Shown: positions 9,060 to 18,184, counted from the stretch's first letter. The stretch: 64,000 nt of DNA from Hyphomicrobium sp. (GCA_017512425.1 JAFWGI010000012.1:372001-436000), one strand, 5' to 3'. Notes: generated from the sequence alone by a model not told the origin. Translations and numbers: made by a program.

Positions 9060-9746
9060 ATTTCCCCTGAAGATTGGACCGCAATCGAGTTGAGCCTGCG
9101 GATTGCAGCGGTGGCGACTATAGCCAGTCTGCCGTTCGCGATTGGCCTCGCGTATCTTCTGGCGCGCTGCAATTTTCCGGGCAAGTCGCTGCTCGACGGG
9201 CTTCTGCATTTGCCGCTCGTCCTGCCGCCTGTCGTGACGGGGTACGTGCTGCTTTTAAGTTTCGGTCGCAACGGACCCATCGGCTCATTTTTATTCGATA
9301 CATTTGGCATCACGCTATCGTTTCGCTGGACGGGGGCCGCGCTCGCCTGCGCAATCATGGGCTTTCCTCTGATGTTGCGCGCGATACGACTTTCATTTGA
9401 AAGCATCGACCAGCGGCTCGAAGCCGCCGCCGGATCGCTTGGCGCCAATCGAGCATGGACTTTCACGCTTATAACATTGCCGCTGGCACTACCGGGCGTG
9501 CTGGCGGGCGCAATTTTATGTTTTGCAAAAGCGCTGGGCGAGTTCGGCGCGACGATTACATTTGTGTCGAGTATTCCCGGCGAAACACGCACCATTTCAT
9601 CGGCGATTTACAGCTACACGCAGGTGCCCGGCGGCGACGATGCGGCGATCCGTTTGATGATTGTGTCGACCGTGATCGCACTCGCCGCCATCATTGCATC
9701 AGAAGCCTTGAACCGGCGTATGCAGCGCCGCATTGCGGTCTTCTGA
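9060..9746 (+). CDS. modB: Molybdate ABC transporter permease ModB
   Basis: 228 residues if started at ATT 9060. This membrane permease has five to six hydrophobic segments, the signature LHLPLVLPPVVTGYVLLL and the C-terminal coupling block AKALGEFGATITFVSSIPGE. Similarity to known ModB (E. coli starts ILTDPEWQAVLLSL) extends upstream of the first usual start, TTG at 9090, into ISPEDWTAIELSL. An in-frame TGA at 9054 closes that reading frame, leaving ATT at 9060 as the best initiator, with GGAG 8 bases before it. The alternative is a shortened protein from TTG 9090. modC follows after one base. No modA lies upstream, so the periplasmic molybdate binder must be elsewhere or missing. Confidence 0.9.
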   Translation: MSPEDWTAIELSLRIAAVATIASLPFAIGLAYLLARCNFPGKSLLDGLLHLPLVLPPVVTGYVLLLSFGRNGPIGSFLFDTFGITLSFRWTGAALACAIMGFPLMLRAIRLSFESIDQRLEAAAGSLGANRAWTFTLITLPLALPGVLAGAILCFAKALGEFGATITFVSSIPGETRTISSAIYSYTQVPGGDDAAIRLMIVSTVIALAAIIASEALNRRMQRRIAVF

Positions 9747-9747
9747 C

Positions 9748-10464
9748 ATGGCCCGCGCCGCGATGATCCATTTTGACTGCGAATTGACGCGTGGCGATTT
9801 CAAGCTCGACGCCGCGTTCTCGGCCGAACCTGGGATAACGGCGCTATTCGGTCCGTCGGGTTCAGGCAAGTCGACCATTCTGGCTTTGATCGCCGGATTG
9901 CTGCAGCCGACGCGTGGTGTCATCTCGCTCGGCGACCGGGTTCTGACCGATACGGAGAAAGGCATCGCCGTGGCAAAGCACCAGCGGCGTGCAGGGCTTG
10001 TCTTTCAGGATGCGCAACTTTTCCCGCACATGACCGTGGCGCAGAATTTGAAGTTCGCGCAATACTTCGCGCCGCCAGCACGACGCGGCATAGCGCACGA
10101 CGCCGTGATAACAGTTCTCGGTCTCAATGATCTGCTATCGCGGCGAACGCCGGGACTTTCCGGCGGCGAAAAGCAGCGTGTCGCGCTTGCGCGTGCGCTG
10201 TTGTCGGGTGCTGACGTCCTGCTGCTGGATGAGCCGCTCGCGAGCCTAGATGCGGCCCGCCGCGACGAAATCCTGCCGATCATAGAACGTATGCGCGACG
10301 AGTTTGCAGTGCCTATTCTCTATGTCTCGCATTCGGCAAGCGAAGTGCTGCGGCTTGCAAACTATGTTGTCCGGCTTGATCGTGGCCGTGCGGTATGGGC
10401 TGGCGACCCCAAAGATCCGGCGTCGGGGATATCCGCTCGCAGAGATGGCAGCCATCAGGCCTGA
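9748..10464 (+). CDS. modC: Molybdate ABC transporter ATPase ModC, short form
   Basis: 238 residues. Walker A is GPSGSGKST, the Q-loop is VFQDAQLFPHMTV, the ABC signature is LSGGEKQRVALARAL, and Walker B is VLLLDEPLASLD, with the switch His in YVSHSASE. It energises ModB for molybdate import. Full-length ModC is about 350 residues with a C-terminal MOP/TOBE molybdate-binding domain; this copy stops just after the nucleotide-binding domain, so that sensing module is absent. The ATG at 9748 comes one base after the modB stop. The 3' end overlaps the convergent modE-like gene by 10 bases. Confidence 0.9.
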   Translation: MARAAMIHFDCELTRGDFKLDAAFSAEPGITALFGPSGSGKSTILALIAGLLQPTRGVISLGDRVLTDTEKGIAVAKHQRRAGLVFQDAQLFPHMTVAQNLKFAQYFAPPARRGIAHDAVITVLGLNDLLSRRTPGLSGGEKQRVALARALLSGADVLLLDEPLASLDAARRDEILPIIERMRDEFAVPILYVSHSASEVLRLANYVVRLDRGRAVWAGDPKDPASGISARRDGSHQA

Positions 10465-10811
10465 AACTGCTTCTTCGGCCCGAGCGCCTTTTCCATCGTC
10501 TTCAGCGATTTGGCGTAGGTCTTCAGCACGCCAGCTTCCATCGCCCGGTATTCCTTGACGACCGTTTTACCGAGCGCCGTCAACCCGGCGGAGCCGCCAC
10601 CCTTGCCGCCGTGCTGACGCGTTACGACAGGCTCTTTGAATGTGCTGTTGATGCTTTCGGCCAAATACCACGCACGCTTGTAAGACATGCCCATGGCTTT
10701 TGCGGCTTTTGCGATCGAGCCGAACTCGTCGATGTATTCGAGCAACTCGATGCGGCCGTGGCCGATATAGCGTTCGTCATCGAAATCGATCCGCAGAACG
10801 ACGCGCGTCAT
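10455..10811 (-). CDS. modE: ModE-type winged-helix regulator without molybdate-binding domains
   Basis: 118 residues from the ATG at 10811, with CAGGAG upstream. The chain is the LysR-like winged helix of ModE: RIELLEYIDEFGSIAKAAKA, then MGMSYKRAWYLAESIN, then a wing with QHGGKGGGSAGLTALG. E. coli ModE has two further MOP domains that bind molybdate; they are missing here, as in many alphaproteobacterial single-domain ModE proteins. It is convergent with modC and presumably controls modBC through the inverted repeat at 9021-9040. How it would sense molybdate is not shown. Confidence 0.85.
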   Translation of the reverse strand: MTRVVLRIDFDDERYIGHGRIELLEYIDEFGSIAKAAKAMGMSYKRAWYLAESINSTFKEPVVTRQHGGKGGGSAGLTALGKTVVKEYRAMEAGVLKTYAKSLKTMEKALGPKKQFQA

Positions 10812-11117
10812 CACCGGGATGCTCCTGCCGGTTAATCTTGGAGTGTCGGACGGCAATAGCGCGGAATAACGCGCGCGGCAATTCTCCGGCCGGCCGATCT
10901 GCGAAATGTGCCTGAACAACTTTACCAATTGTGACGTGCGCGGCGAGCGTGCGCGCCGCCGCGCGGTGCATCGATTGTCGCTTTCGCGGTAAGAGCGCGG
11001 TCGATGCGCTGCGCACAGCGGTCAACGGTCAGGAAAGCCCTGCGCGTTCGCAACCAGGCGTGTCCCGCAAGGAGTGAGATGGCGATCGCAGTTGACTGAA
11101 AGCGGATTAGGTCGCCG
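10812..11117. other. Intergenic stretch, no gene seen
   Basis: About 300 bases between the modE-like start and the metC stop, both on the minus strand. Short open frames here have no recognisable product and no good ribosome binding site. It should hold the modE promoter next to 10812. Confidence 0.5.
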
Positions 11118-12302
11118 TCAAACGTTTTGCATGCGCTCGAACCCGGCGCTGAGGTCAGCGATGAGATCATCGACAGCGTCGAGGCCGATGTGGAAGCGCA
11201 ACGCCGTACCCGCGTCCGTCCACTTCGTCGCCGTACGGTAGCTTGAGGGATCGAATGGGATGACGAGACTTTCGTACCCGCCCCACGAATAGCCCATGCC
11301 GAATAATTTTAAGTGATCGAGAAACGCGGCGAGGGTGGGTTGCGAGACCGGCTTCAAGATGGCGGCGAACAAACCCGATGCGCCCGCAAAGTCGCGCTTC
11401 CAGATTGCGTGACCAGGGTGGCTCGGCAATCCCGGATGAATGACGCGCTCAATCTCCGGCCGGTCTTCCAGCCAACGCGCGATAGCAAGAGCCGATGCCA
11501 TGTGGCGTTGCAGGCGGACGTCAAGCGTGCGGAGCCCGCGCGTGCCGAGATACGTTTCTTCTGAACCCGGACACGTCCCGAGCGCCTCTTTCGCATTGTC
11601 GATGTACTTCGATGCGCGTGCGTTGGCTGTCACGGCGCCGAGCATCGCGTCGGCATGTCCGACGATGTATTTCGTCGCTGCTTGGACCGAGACGTCGCAG
11701 CCGAGCGCCAGCGGCTGGCATAATAGGGGACTCGCCCAGGTGTTGTCAGCGAGCAGCCACAAATTCTTGGCGCGCGCAACCTTTGCTATTCCAGGAATGT
11801 CCTGCATTTCGAACGTCTGCGAGCCGGGGCTCTCGGCAAAAATCAGCCGCGTGTTCGGCTTGATGAGCTTCGCGATGCCGTCGCCGATCGTCGGGTCGTA
11901 ATACGTTGTCTCGACGCCGAGGCGCGCCAGCATCTTGTCGCAAAACGTCCGTGTCGGTTGGTAGACACTATCGGTGACGAGGATATTGTCGCCGGATTGG
12001 ACAAACGCCAGAAGCGCTGTTGAAACGGCGCCCAATCCGGACGACGTCAGAATGGTGGATGCGCCGCCTTCGAGATCGGTGATCGCGCGTTCCAGCGCTT
12101 CGGTGGTTGGCGTGGCGCGGCGGCCGTAGGTGTAAGCCTGCTTGCGCGACTTCAGCAGATCGAGGGTCGGGAACAGAACCGTTGACCCGCGGTAGACCGG
12201 CGTGTTGACGAAGCCGTGCTGTGCATCGGGTTCGCGGCCGAGATGTAAAACTTTGGTCTGAGGCGACAGCTCCTTGCCGGATTTGTCTTTCGAATGAGCC
12301 AT
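11118..12302 (-). CDS. metC: Cystathionine beta-lyase
   Basis: 394 residues of the Cys/Met-metabolism PLP enzyme family. The PLP lysine is Lys211 (AATKYIVGHADAMLG). Other marks are YGRRATPTTEAL for phosphate binding, the SSGLGAVSTAL loop and an Asp stacking on the ring in LLADNTWASP. The enzyme cleaves cystathionine to homocysteine, pyruvate and ammonia in methionine synthesis. The WGGYESLV block near residue 340 fits beta-lyases rather than gamma-synthases. The start at 12302 is supported by GGGAGG 8-12 bases upstream; a 246-residue upstream open frame is a high-GC artefact overlapping the divergent gene. It lies alone, divergent from an amino-acid binding protein gene. Confidence 0.92.
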   Translation of the reverse strand: MAHSKDKSGKELSPQTKVLHLGREPDAQHGFVNTPVYRGSTVLFPTLDLLKSRKQAYTYGRRATPTTEALERAITDLEGGASTILTSSGLGAVSTALLAFVQSGDNILVTDSVYQPTRTFCDKMLARLGVETTYYDPTIGDGIAKLIKPNTRLIFAESPGSQTFEMQDIPGIAKVARAKNLWLLADNTWASPLLCQPLALGCDVSVQAATKYIVGHADAMLGAVTANARASKYIDNAKEALGTCPGSEETYLGTRGLRTLDVRLQRHMASALAIARWLEDRPEIERVIHPGLPSHPGHAIWKRDFAGASGLFAAILKPVSQPTLAAFLDHLKLFGMGYSWGGYESLVIPFDPSSYRTATKWTDAGTALRFHIGLDAVDDLIADLSAGFERMQNV

Positions 12303-12479
12303 TTTTCGGCCTCCCTGGCGCTTCGACAGGTCGTTGCTTAACTTTGCCGCGAGGTCAAGGCCTTGACCACGCCGTGCCGCCGGGGGAAGTGTGGGTATAT
12401 TGGATTGTTTCCGTTTCGCCCTCGCAAGGGTTGCTGGCGGTTTGCCAGAACGACCGGCTTGCGCAATCAGCTGAGCACC

Positions 12480-13517
12480 ATGTTGCCTTTCAAGATTCTG
12501 CTTCGAACTGCGGTCGTCATGGTTTGCGCCGTGTTGACGCCGGCATTTGCAAATACTGCGCGCGCCGAAAGCCGATTGGAAATCGTCAAGGCGCGCGGCC
12601 ACGTCAATTGCGGCGTCGGAGATGGCCTTGCCGGATTTTCGCGCGTCAACGCACGCGGGCAATGGAGCGGTCTCGACGTCGAGTTCTGTTCGGCTTTGGC
12701 GACTGCAATTTTCGGATCGAAGGACGCCGTCAAATTTTTCAACTTGAGTGCCGCCGATCGCTTCACGGCATTGGCGAATGGCGAAGTCGACGTGCTGGCG
12801 CGGGCAACGGCATGGACATTGACGCGCGACAGCGAGCTCGGCGTGCGATTTGTTGGCGTGCTGTTCCATGACGGGCAGGGGTTTCTCGTACCCCGCGGAC
12901 ACGCGATCACGAGTGTGCTTGAGCTTTCTGGGGCGTCGGTTTGCGTGCTGCCGGGTTCGAGCGGTGAACGCGGCGTCACCGACTTTTTCGGTCAACGTAA
13001 GATGCGGTTCCAACTGGTCACGTCGGAGCACTGGGATCATTTGGTCAGAACGTATGCCGCAGGCGGGTGCACGGTTCTGACGGGCGATATTTCAGTGCTG
13101 GCCTTCGAGCGCTCGCGCTTTGCAGCAGCGGGCGATCATATTCTGCTGCCAGAACTCATCAGCAAGGAACCGCTCGGTCCGGCCGTGAAGGCTGGCGATG
13201 AACAATGGTTCTCAATCGTACGCTGGAACTACATGGCCCTCATCGCCGCCGAGGAATTCGGTTTGACCAGTGCCAATGTCGACGCCATGCGTTCGTCAAG
13301 CGTGCTTGACGTGCGCCGCTTCCTTGGCCTTGAGGCAGATCTCGGCGCATCCCTCGGGTTGGCTCGCGACTGGGCCTATCAAGTCGTCAAGCAGGTCGGC
13401 AACTACGCTGAAATTTTTGATCGCACGCTCGGTCACGGCTCAGACTTGAAACTCGACCGTGGCTTGAACAATCTTTGGTCGAAGGGCGGCCTTCTGTATG
13501 CGATGCCGTTGCGCTAG
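12480..13517 (+). CDS. Amino-acid ABC transporter substrate-binding protein (AapJ-like)
   Basis: 345 residues with a signal peptide cleaved near ANTARA-ES. The mature chain starts with LEIVKARGHVNCGVGDGLAG and continues GLDVEFCSALATAIFG, the form of general L-amino-acid binding proteins of the AapJ/BztA group. It would bind amino acids in the periplasm, but no permease or ATPase genes are adjacent, so it is an orphan component here. The start was set at ATG 12480, directly before the signal peptide. The downstream gene follows after 44 bases and may be co-transcribed. Confidence 0.87.
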   Translation: MLPFKILLRTAVVMVCAVLTPAFANTARAESRLEIVKARGHVNCGVGDGLAGFSRVNARGQWSGLDVEFCSALATAIFGSKDAVKFFNLSAADRFTALANGEVDVLARATAWTLTRDSELGVRFVGVLFHDGQGFLVPRGHAITSVLELSGASVCVLPGSSGERGVTDFFGQRKMRFQLVTSEHWDHLVRTYAAGGCTVLTGDISVLAFERSRFAAAGDHILLPELISKEPLGPAVKAGDEQWFSIVRWNYMALIAAEEFGLTSANVDAMRSSSVLDVRRFLGLEADLGASLGLARDWAYQVVKQVGNYAEIFDRTLGHGSDLKLDRGLNNLWSKGGLLYAMPLR

Positions 13518-13561
13518 CATCCGCTTGTAAAGCCCATACGCCGCGTTTTGATCAGGTCCGC

Positions 13562-14287
13562 ATGACAGAGCTTTTCAATCTGCCCGGTCTCGATAGCGTC
13601 GATCAAATTCTTCATCCGCTGATATTGGCATTGCCGGTCTTCGTACTTGCGACCCTTGTTGCGCTCGTCGCTCGGCTGAGACGGGCTGCGAAGGCAAAGC
13701 GCGCGGCGCGGCAAACGAAAGACGTGACTGCTGCAGCTGCACAGAAAACAGTCACGAGCCTGCTGACTTCCGCGCCGGAGACAATTTCGGTTGTCCAAAG
13801 CGCCGCAGGGAACACCGACCTACGTCAGACTAATGTGGAAGTGCCGCAGGCGGTTTTTACGGCGACAATGCCTGCTCAAGCGTTGACGCTACGCGACAAA
13901 CCGACAAGCCACGCCGACGCCATCGCAGCACTTCAATCGCAGATCAATGATGTCATGAAAGTTCAGCCGAACAATACGCTTGCGCCGCTGTTCCTCGAAA
14001 TGGCGCGACATCACAAGGCAGCGGGCGATGAAGCTGCGTATCTCGCGGCGTTACGCTCGGCTGCAGGACTTGGCGCGCAGTACGGGCCACGCGCGGCGCA
14101 CGCCGACGCGCGCCTGCAGCTCGCGGAAGCCGCCTTCAACTCCGGCGATCTGACGGGTGCTTGCGAACAGTGGCAGATGGCGCGCGATGCGCTTCTTGCT
14201 GATGGACAAAAAGAGGCCCACGCGCGCGTCGAGCAACGCATGCGCGACAATGGCTGCCCAACCGATTGGGTTCTTACGGATTTTTGA
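13562..14287 (+). CDS. Membrane-anchored TPR-like hypothetical protein
   Basis: 241 residues from ATG 13562, with AGGT upstream. One hydrophobic segment (HPLILALPVFVLATLVALVA) lies at residues 19-38, followed by a basic stretch and a low-complexity linker of about 80 residues. The last 120 residues form helical pairs resembling tetratricopeptide repeats (FLEMARHHKAAGDEAAYLAAL, then ARLQLAEAAFNSGDLTGACE). I do not recognise a named family. The 3' end overlaps the convergent secreted-protein gene by 14 bases. Confidence 0.7.
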   Translation: MTELFNLPGLDSVDQILHPLILALPVFVLATLVALVARLRRAAKAKRAARQTKDVTAAAAQKTVTSLLTSAPETISVVQSAAGNTDLRQTNVEVPQAVFTATMPAQALTLRDKPTSHADAIAALQSQINDVMKVQPNNTLAPLFLEMARHHKAAGDEAAYLAALRSAAGLGAQYGPRAAHADARLQLAEAAFNSGDLTGACEQWQMARDALLADGQKEAHARVEQRMRDNGCPTDWVLTDF

Positions 14288-15401
14288 TTTTGAGCGACGG
14301 CGCTAAGTCGTCAGCGGAAATCCCGCCGGTTGAATCGCCGTCATCGGCGGCGGCTGCCCCTGCGCCTTCTTTGACGACTTCGACAGTTGCGGTCGCGCCA
14401 TCCGTCACTTGAAATGCGCGCTTGAAGCTGAGGCCGCTCCATTTGGCAACGACCGTATAGGATCCGGGCGCGAGGACGTGTGTTGGCAGCGCGCCGACGC
14501 TGTCTTTCACGACGTCTCCATTGGCTGCATAAACCGTCCAGTGTGTATCGGGCAGTGCTTCGCCACCGGCGCGCGTCACCAAGCGGAAGGTGGCCTTTCC
14601 GGCGGCATGCGTTATGCTGGCTTCTGTTAGTTTTCCGGCTTCGACGGTCACGTCGGCCTCAATGCGCGCGTTGGCGTCGCCGTACGTCGAGACGAGACGA
14701 TAAATGCCGGCGTTGAGCCGCATGATCAAATTCGGCTTTGCTCCCGACATCACCGGTGTGCGGTTTTCCGACTGATCGCGGTCGTCCGAGAACAGAGCGT
14801 AGGTGACCATGCCGTCCGGCGCTTTGTGTCCGCCGACAAGCGCCGTGACGCGCAAGCCGCCTGCATTCAATACGAATTGTTCGAGCGAGGGCGCGTCCGG
14901 CTTCAGCGTCACTTTGCGTGTGATGTGCGCCCGGCCGAACGAGGCGTTGACCGTATAATCGCCGGGCGGCAATTTCAGAACCGGCGCCGCCTCGCGTTTT
15001 TCGGCGATCAGTTTGGCTTTCGCCTGCGGTTCGCTGCTCTCCTGGTAAACGCGCCAGACGAGCCCCTGGTCGATCTGCTGTCCGTCGGCCGTCAGAAGTG
15101 CGACGAGCTTCAACTGGCCGCCGCCGACCGCAGCGCTCTTGCCGTCGCGCTCGATGACAGTGGTGTTCGAAGGTTTTGCCGCGCCCGGCGTTTTCTTGAC
15201 TTCGACGCCGGTATCCCATCCGGGGCCGCCCATCATGTCCTGCAAGGCTTCTTGCGCAGCGTCCTGAGCTAGTGCTGTTTGTGGCAGAACGATAACGACG
15301 GCCAGCGCCGCTATAATCGCGTGCACCATCTGGCGCATCGCGCCGCCCAGCAGACGGTGTGATGTGCTCGGATCGCAAAGCTGGAATAGCGTCTCGTTCA
15401 T
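14274..15401 (-). CDS. Secreted protein with three beta-sandwich-like repeats
   Basis: 375 residues; the likely mature part follows a signal sequence cleaved after QTALA. ATG 15338 (residue 22) would put the signal peptide at the very N-terminus and is an alternative start. After an acidic linker there are three repeats of about 85-90 residues, each with a WxVY-type strand, then L-x-[PA]-G-x-Y-x-V, then a basic strand (PPGDYTVNASFG; LNAGIYRLVSTYG; LAPGSYTVVAKWSG). The same repeat occurs five times in the neighbouring VWA protein, so the two probably act together outside the inner membrane. Function unknown. Confidence 0.75.
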   Translation of the reverse strand: MNETLFQLCDPSTSHRLLGGAMRQMVHAIIAALAVVIVLPQTALAQDAAQEALQDMMGGPGWDTGVEVKKTPGAAKPSNTTVIERDGKSAAVGGGQLKLVALLTADGQQIDQGLVWRVYQESSEPQAKAKLIAEKREAAPVLKLPPGDYTVNASFGRAHITRKVTLKPDAPSLEQFVLNAGGLRVTALVGGHKAPDGMVTYALFSDDRDQSENRTPVMSGAKPNLIMRLNAGIYRLVSTYGDANARIEADVTVEAGKLTEASITHAAGKATFRLVTRAGGEALPDTHWTVYAANGDVVKDSVGALPTHVLAPGSYTVVAKWSGLSFKRAFQVTDGATATVEVVKEGAGAAAADDGDSTGGISADDLAPSLKIKNP

Positions 15402-15537
15402 GGTCGATCTGAGTTTAATTCATATTCGAGGCTGCCTGTCAGCAGGGACGCGCAATCGGTAACCGAATTGCTGGCATGCGCAGCGGATTAGCCGTCATGA
15501 GCGGCGCTCAGTCCGAAGTGCTAGCCAGCTAATGCGT

Positions 15538-17481
15538 TCAATTTGTGCCGATCTGTACAACCTTACGCTCTCCGGCGGCAACTTCGAAGGCAGCCTGAAG
15601 GTTCTGGTCGCGGCGCTGCAAATGCACCGTGTAGCGCCCCGGTGGTAGCAAAGCCGTTGCTTCCGTTGCCATCGCTTGCCAGACGCGCTTGCCTTGCCCG
15701 TCGACGATTTCCCACGACGTGTCGGAGACACTCGCTGATACGCCGGGTCCGAGTTTCAGGCTGACTTCTCCGGCCGTGAATTGCAGATCGACATCCTGGG
15801 CCTGTCCGTCGACGACAGTGATTTCTTTCGCAACTTTCAAATCATGCGCATCAAGATGTGCCGCAATCCTGTAGCGGCCCGGCAGCAGCGTCAGATTGAG
15901 GTCGGGTTTGACGGACCGGACCAGTTCGCGGCGGTCGCCATCGAGCGCGGTCACGCGATACGAAATGCCGTGAGCGGCGCTCGCTTTTTCGCCCGCGATC
16001 TGGCTGCTGACTTTAACGGGCACGAGCGGCAAAATCAGCGCCCGTTTGACCACGTCGCCCGCGCCGACCGCGATACGCTGGCGGACTTCGCCATCGCCCG
16101 AATGCGCTGACGCGTAGTAGGTGCCGGCTGGCAGCGTGAACGACGGCGATGGCGCGCGTGAGCGCGCGACTTCGCGGCGGCCATTGGGGCTGTCGGGATC
16201 GTCTTCGCTGATTGCGAATGTCACGTCTTCGATCGCCCCGCCGTCTTCGCGCAGGCCGGCCGAGAGTTCGAGGCGGCCGGTCGCGGTCGTGAACTCGACG
16301 TTGGCGTCATTGCCGGCGGCGAGCGCAATCGTTTTCGTCTGGCGAACGGCGCCGTCGGTCAGGCTTACGGTATAACTGCCGGCCGGCAGCACTTCCGACA
16401 AAGCATTGCGATGCACGAGCAGCGCGGCTTGAGGCTGCGGCTTGCCGTCGGCTTCGGGTTCGACGGCGATCAGCAGCGATGTCGGAGGTGCCGGTTGCAC
16501 TTCATTGCCGCCTTTGACCGAAACTTTGAGGCGTCCAGCGTTGAGCGGAATTTTGACGTCGACGGTCTGTCCGGCCGCGACCTCGACCGGCGACTTGATC
16601 CGCATCCGGCCGTAGCTTGCTTCGATGTCATAGGTGCCGGGATCGAGACGTGCGGTGAGCGCCGGCCCCGTGCTTTCGGCGAGTACTGCGGTGCGGCCCG
16701 ATTGATAGACGGTCCATAAAACCGGCAGGTTGACGGCGCCGCCGCTGTCGGACAACGAGACTTTGGCTTGCAGCGTCGCCGTCGTCGGAGCGGCCGGCGC
16801 TAACGGCGCCGCTGCGCCAGACGCAGCGGGCGACGGCGCGAGCATCGCGATTGCGGCAACGTCATCTATGGCGGCGACCAGTTCGTCGCTCGTCGTCACA
16901 TCGTGGAATGAGCCGCGCGTCTGCTCCGCGACGCAAGCAAGCTGTGTCTGCGCGACGGGTTCAACGCCAATCGCAATCATGTGGATCGCGACGCCGGGCG
17001 CCGTCTTGGCGATGTCGGCCGCCGCCGCGCAGGGATCTTGGCGGCAATTGTCGACGCCGTCGTTGATGACGATCATGTTCGCAGGGCGCTCCGGCACAAG
17101 CGCCGCGGCGGCTTCGCGAAGCGCCGCCGCGAGCGGACCCTTGCCGCGCGGATTGAGCTTGAGCAGCGTGTCATTCAAGACAGTACGATCGACGTCCGCT
17201 GGCGCAATGATTTCAACGTCGCTGCAGTCGCCTTTGCGGCGATGCCCGAAGCTGGTCAAGCCGATCTTCTGCTGAGACCCCGGTGCGACCTTCGTGAGCA
17301 GCCGTTCGCGCACGATGTCGATCTTAGGACGCTTGTCAGGATCGAGCGTTCCCCACATCGAACCCGAGCCGTCGACGATCAACATCGTCTGTGCCGGATC
17401 GTTGGCCGCAGCCGGCCTGGTCGTGCCGAGGGACGCCAGGGCCAACAGGGCGGCAGCGGCAATGACGGCAGAATAGCGCAT
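15538..17481 (-). CDS. Secreted VWA-domain protein with five beta-sandwich-like repeats
   Basis: 647 residues from ATG 17481, with AGGGAG just upstream. A signal peptide ends near RPAAA-ND. The von Willebrand A domain (about residues 25-215) has a complete metal-binding MIDAS site, DGSGSMWG plus downstream Thr and Asp (INDGVDNC). The rest is five repeats of about 85 residues ending with L-P-[AP]-G-x-Y-x-[VA] (DPGTYDIEAS, PAGSYTVSL, PAGTYYASA, LPGRYRIAA, PPGRYTVHL). The repeat is shared with the next gene 136 bases downstream on the same strand. Likely a periplasmic or surface adhesion/scaffold protein; ligand unknown. Confidence 0.85.
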   Translation of the reverse strand: MRYSAVIAAAALLALASLGTTRPAAANDPAQTMLIVDGSGSMWGTLDPDKRPKIDIVRERLLTKVAPGSQQKIGLTSFGHRRKGDCSDVEIIAPADVDRTVLNDTLLKLNPRGKGPLAAALREAAAALVPERPANMIVINDGVDNCRQDPCAAAADIAKTAPGVAIHMIAIGVEPVAQTQLACVAEQTRGSFHDVTTSDELVAAIDDVAAIAMLAPSPAASGAAAPLAPAAPTTATLQAKVSLSDSGGAVNLPVLWTVYQSGRTAVLAESTGPALTARLDPGTYDIEASYGRMRIKSPVEVAAGQTVDVKIPLNAGRLKVSVKGGNEVQPAPPTSLLIAVEPEADGKPQPQAALLVHRNALSEVLPAGSYTVSLTDGAVRQTKTIALAAGNDANVEFTTATGRLELSAGLREDGGAIEDVTFAISEDDPDSPNGRREVARSRAPSPSFTLPAGTYYASAHSGDGEVRQRIAVGAGDVVKRALILPLVPVKVSSQIAGEKASAAHGISYRVTALDGDRRELVRSVKPDLNLTLLPGRYRIAAHLDAHDLKVAKEITVVDGQAQDVDLQFTAGEVSLKLGPGVSASVSDTSWEIVDGQGKRVWQAMATEATALLPPGRYTVHLQRRDQNLQAAFEVAAGERKVVQIGTN

Positions 17482-17611
17482 GACGCTCCCTGAGGCGGCG
17501 GAATTGGCGGCCAGCCGCGTTTGGCATTCGAGGGCTGCGGCTGGCGCCGATTGTATCAGATGACAATGTGCGATAGCGAGTGAGCCGAGCTTTTGTAAGA
17601 CCAGGATACCA

Positions 17612-18184
17612 ATGAATTCCACCCTTTATGACTTTCTCTCCACACGCCGCTCGCTGAAGCCCGACAAACTGGCCGGTCCAGGGCCGACGGCGGACGAACT
17701 CACGCGTATTTTGCAGGCCGGCACGCGTGTGCCCGATCACAAAAAGCTGACGCCTTGGCGCTTCATCGTGTTCGAAGGCGAGGCCCGTACAAAGGCTGGC
17801 GAGATGTTCGCGTCCATTTGCGAGCGCGAAGAGGAAATGGCGCCGTCGCCGATGCGACTCGAAATGGAGCGCGGCCGCTTCACGCGCGCGCCACTGGTGC
17901 TTGCGGTCGTCTCAACCGCGAAGCGGGCAAAGGCGCCGGAATGGGAGCAGGTGCTCTCGGCGGGTGCCGTCTGTTACAACACCTGCCTTGCCGCCAACGC
18001 CCTTGGCTTTGGTACCTGCTGGCTGACGGAATGGATGGCCTACAGCAAGGGCGTCGCCGAAGCGCTGGCCTTGGCACCGCATGAAAAGATCGCGGGCTTC
18101 CTGTACATCGGCCGGGCGATGGAAAGGCCAGAAGAGCGCGAACGGCCCGATCTCGCGCGCATCGTAACGCGCTGGCCCGCGTGA
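17612..18184 (+). CDS. Nitroreductase family oxidoreductase (YdjA-like)
   Basis: 190 residues, the length of the short FMN-dependent YdjA group. It shows the N-terminal FMN phosphate-binding STRRSLKPDKL, the RVPDHKKLTPWRF block and the C-terminal GFGTCWLTEW and RPDLARIVTRWPA segments. It would reduce nitro compounds or related substrates with NAD(P)H in the cytoplasm; the natural substrate is not evident. It stands alone, divergent from the VWA protein gene. Confidence 0.9.
   Translation: MNSTLYDFLSTRRSLKPDKLAGPGPTADELTRILQAGTRVPDHKKLTPWRFIVFEGEARTKAGEMFASICEREEEMAPSPMRLEMERGRFTRAPLVLAVVSTAKRAKAPEWEQVLSAGAVCYNTCLAANALGFGTCWLTEWMAYSKGVAEALALAPHEKIAGFLYIGRAMERPEERERPDLARIVTRWPA

Noticed and set aside
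12303..13040. Long N-terminal extension of metC (640 codons in total)
   Set aside because: The extension overlaps the divergent binding-protein gene, lacks homology, and the ATG at 12302 has a strong ribosome binding site.
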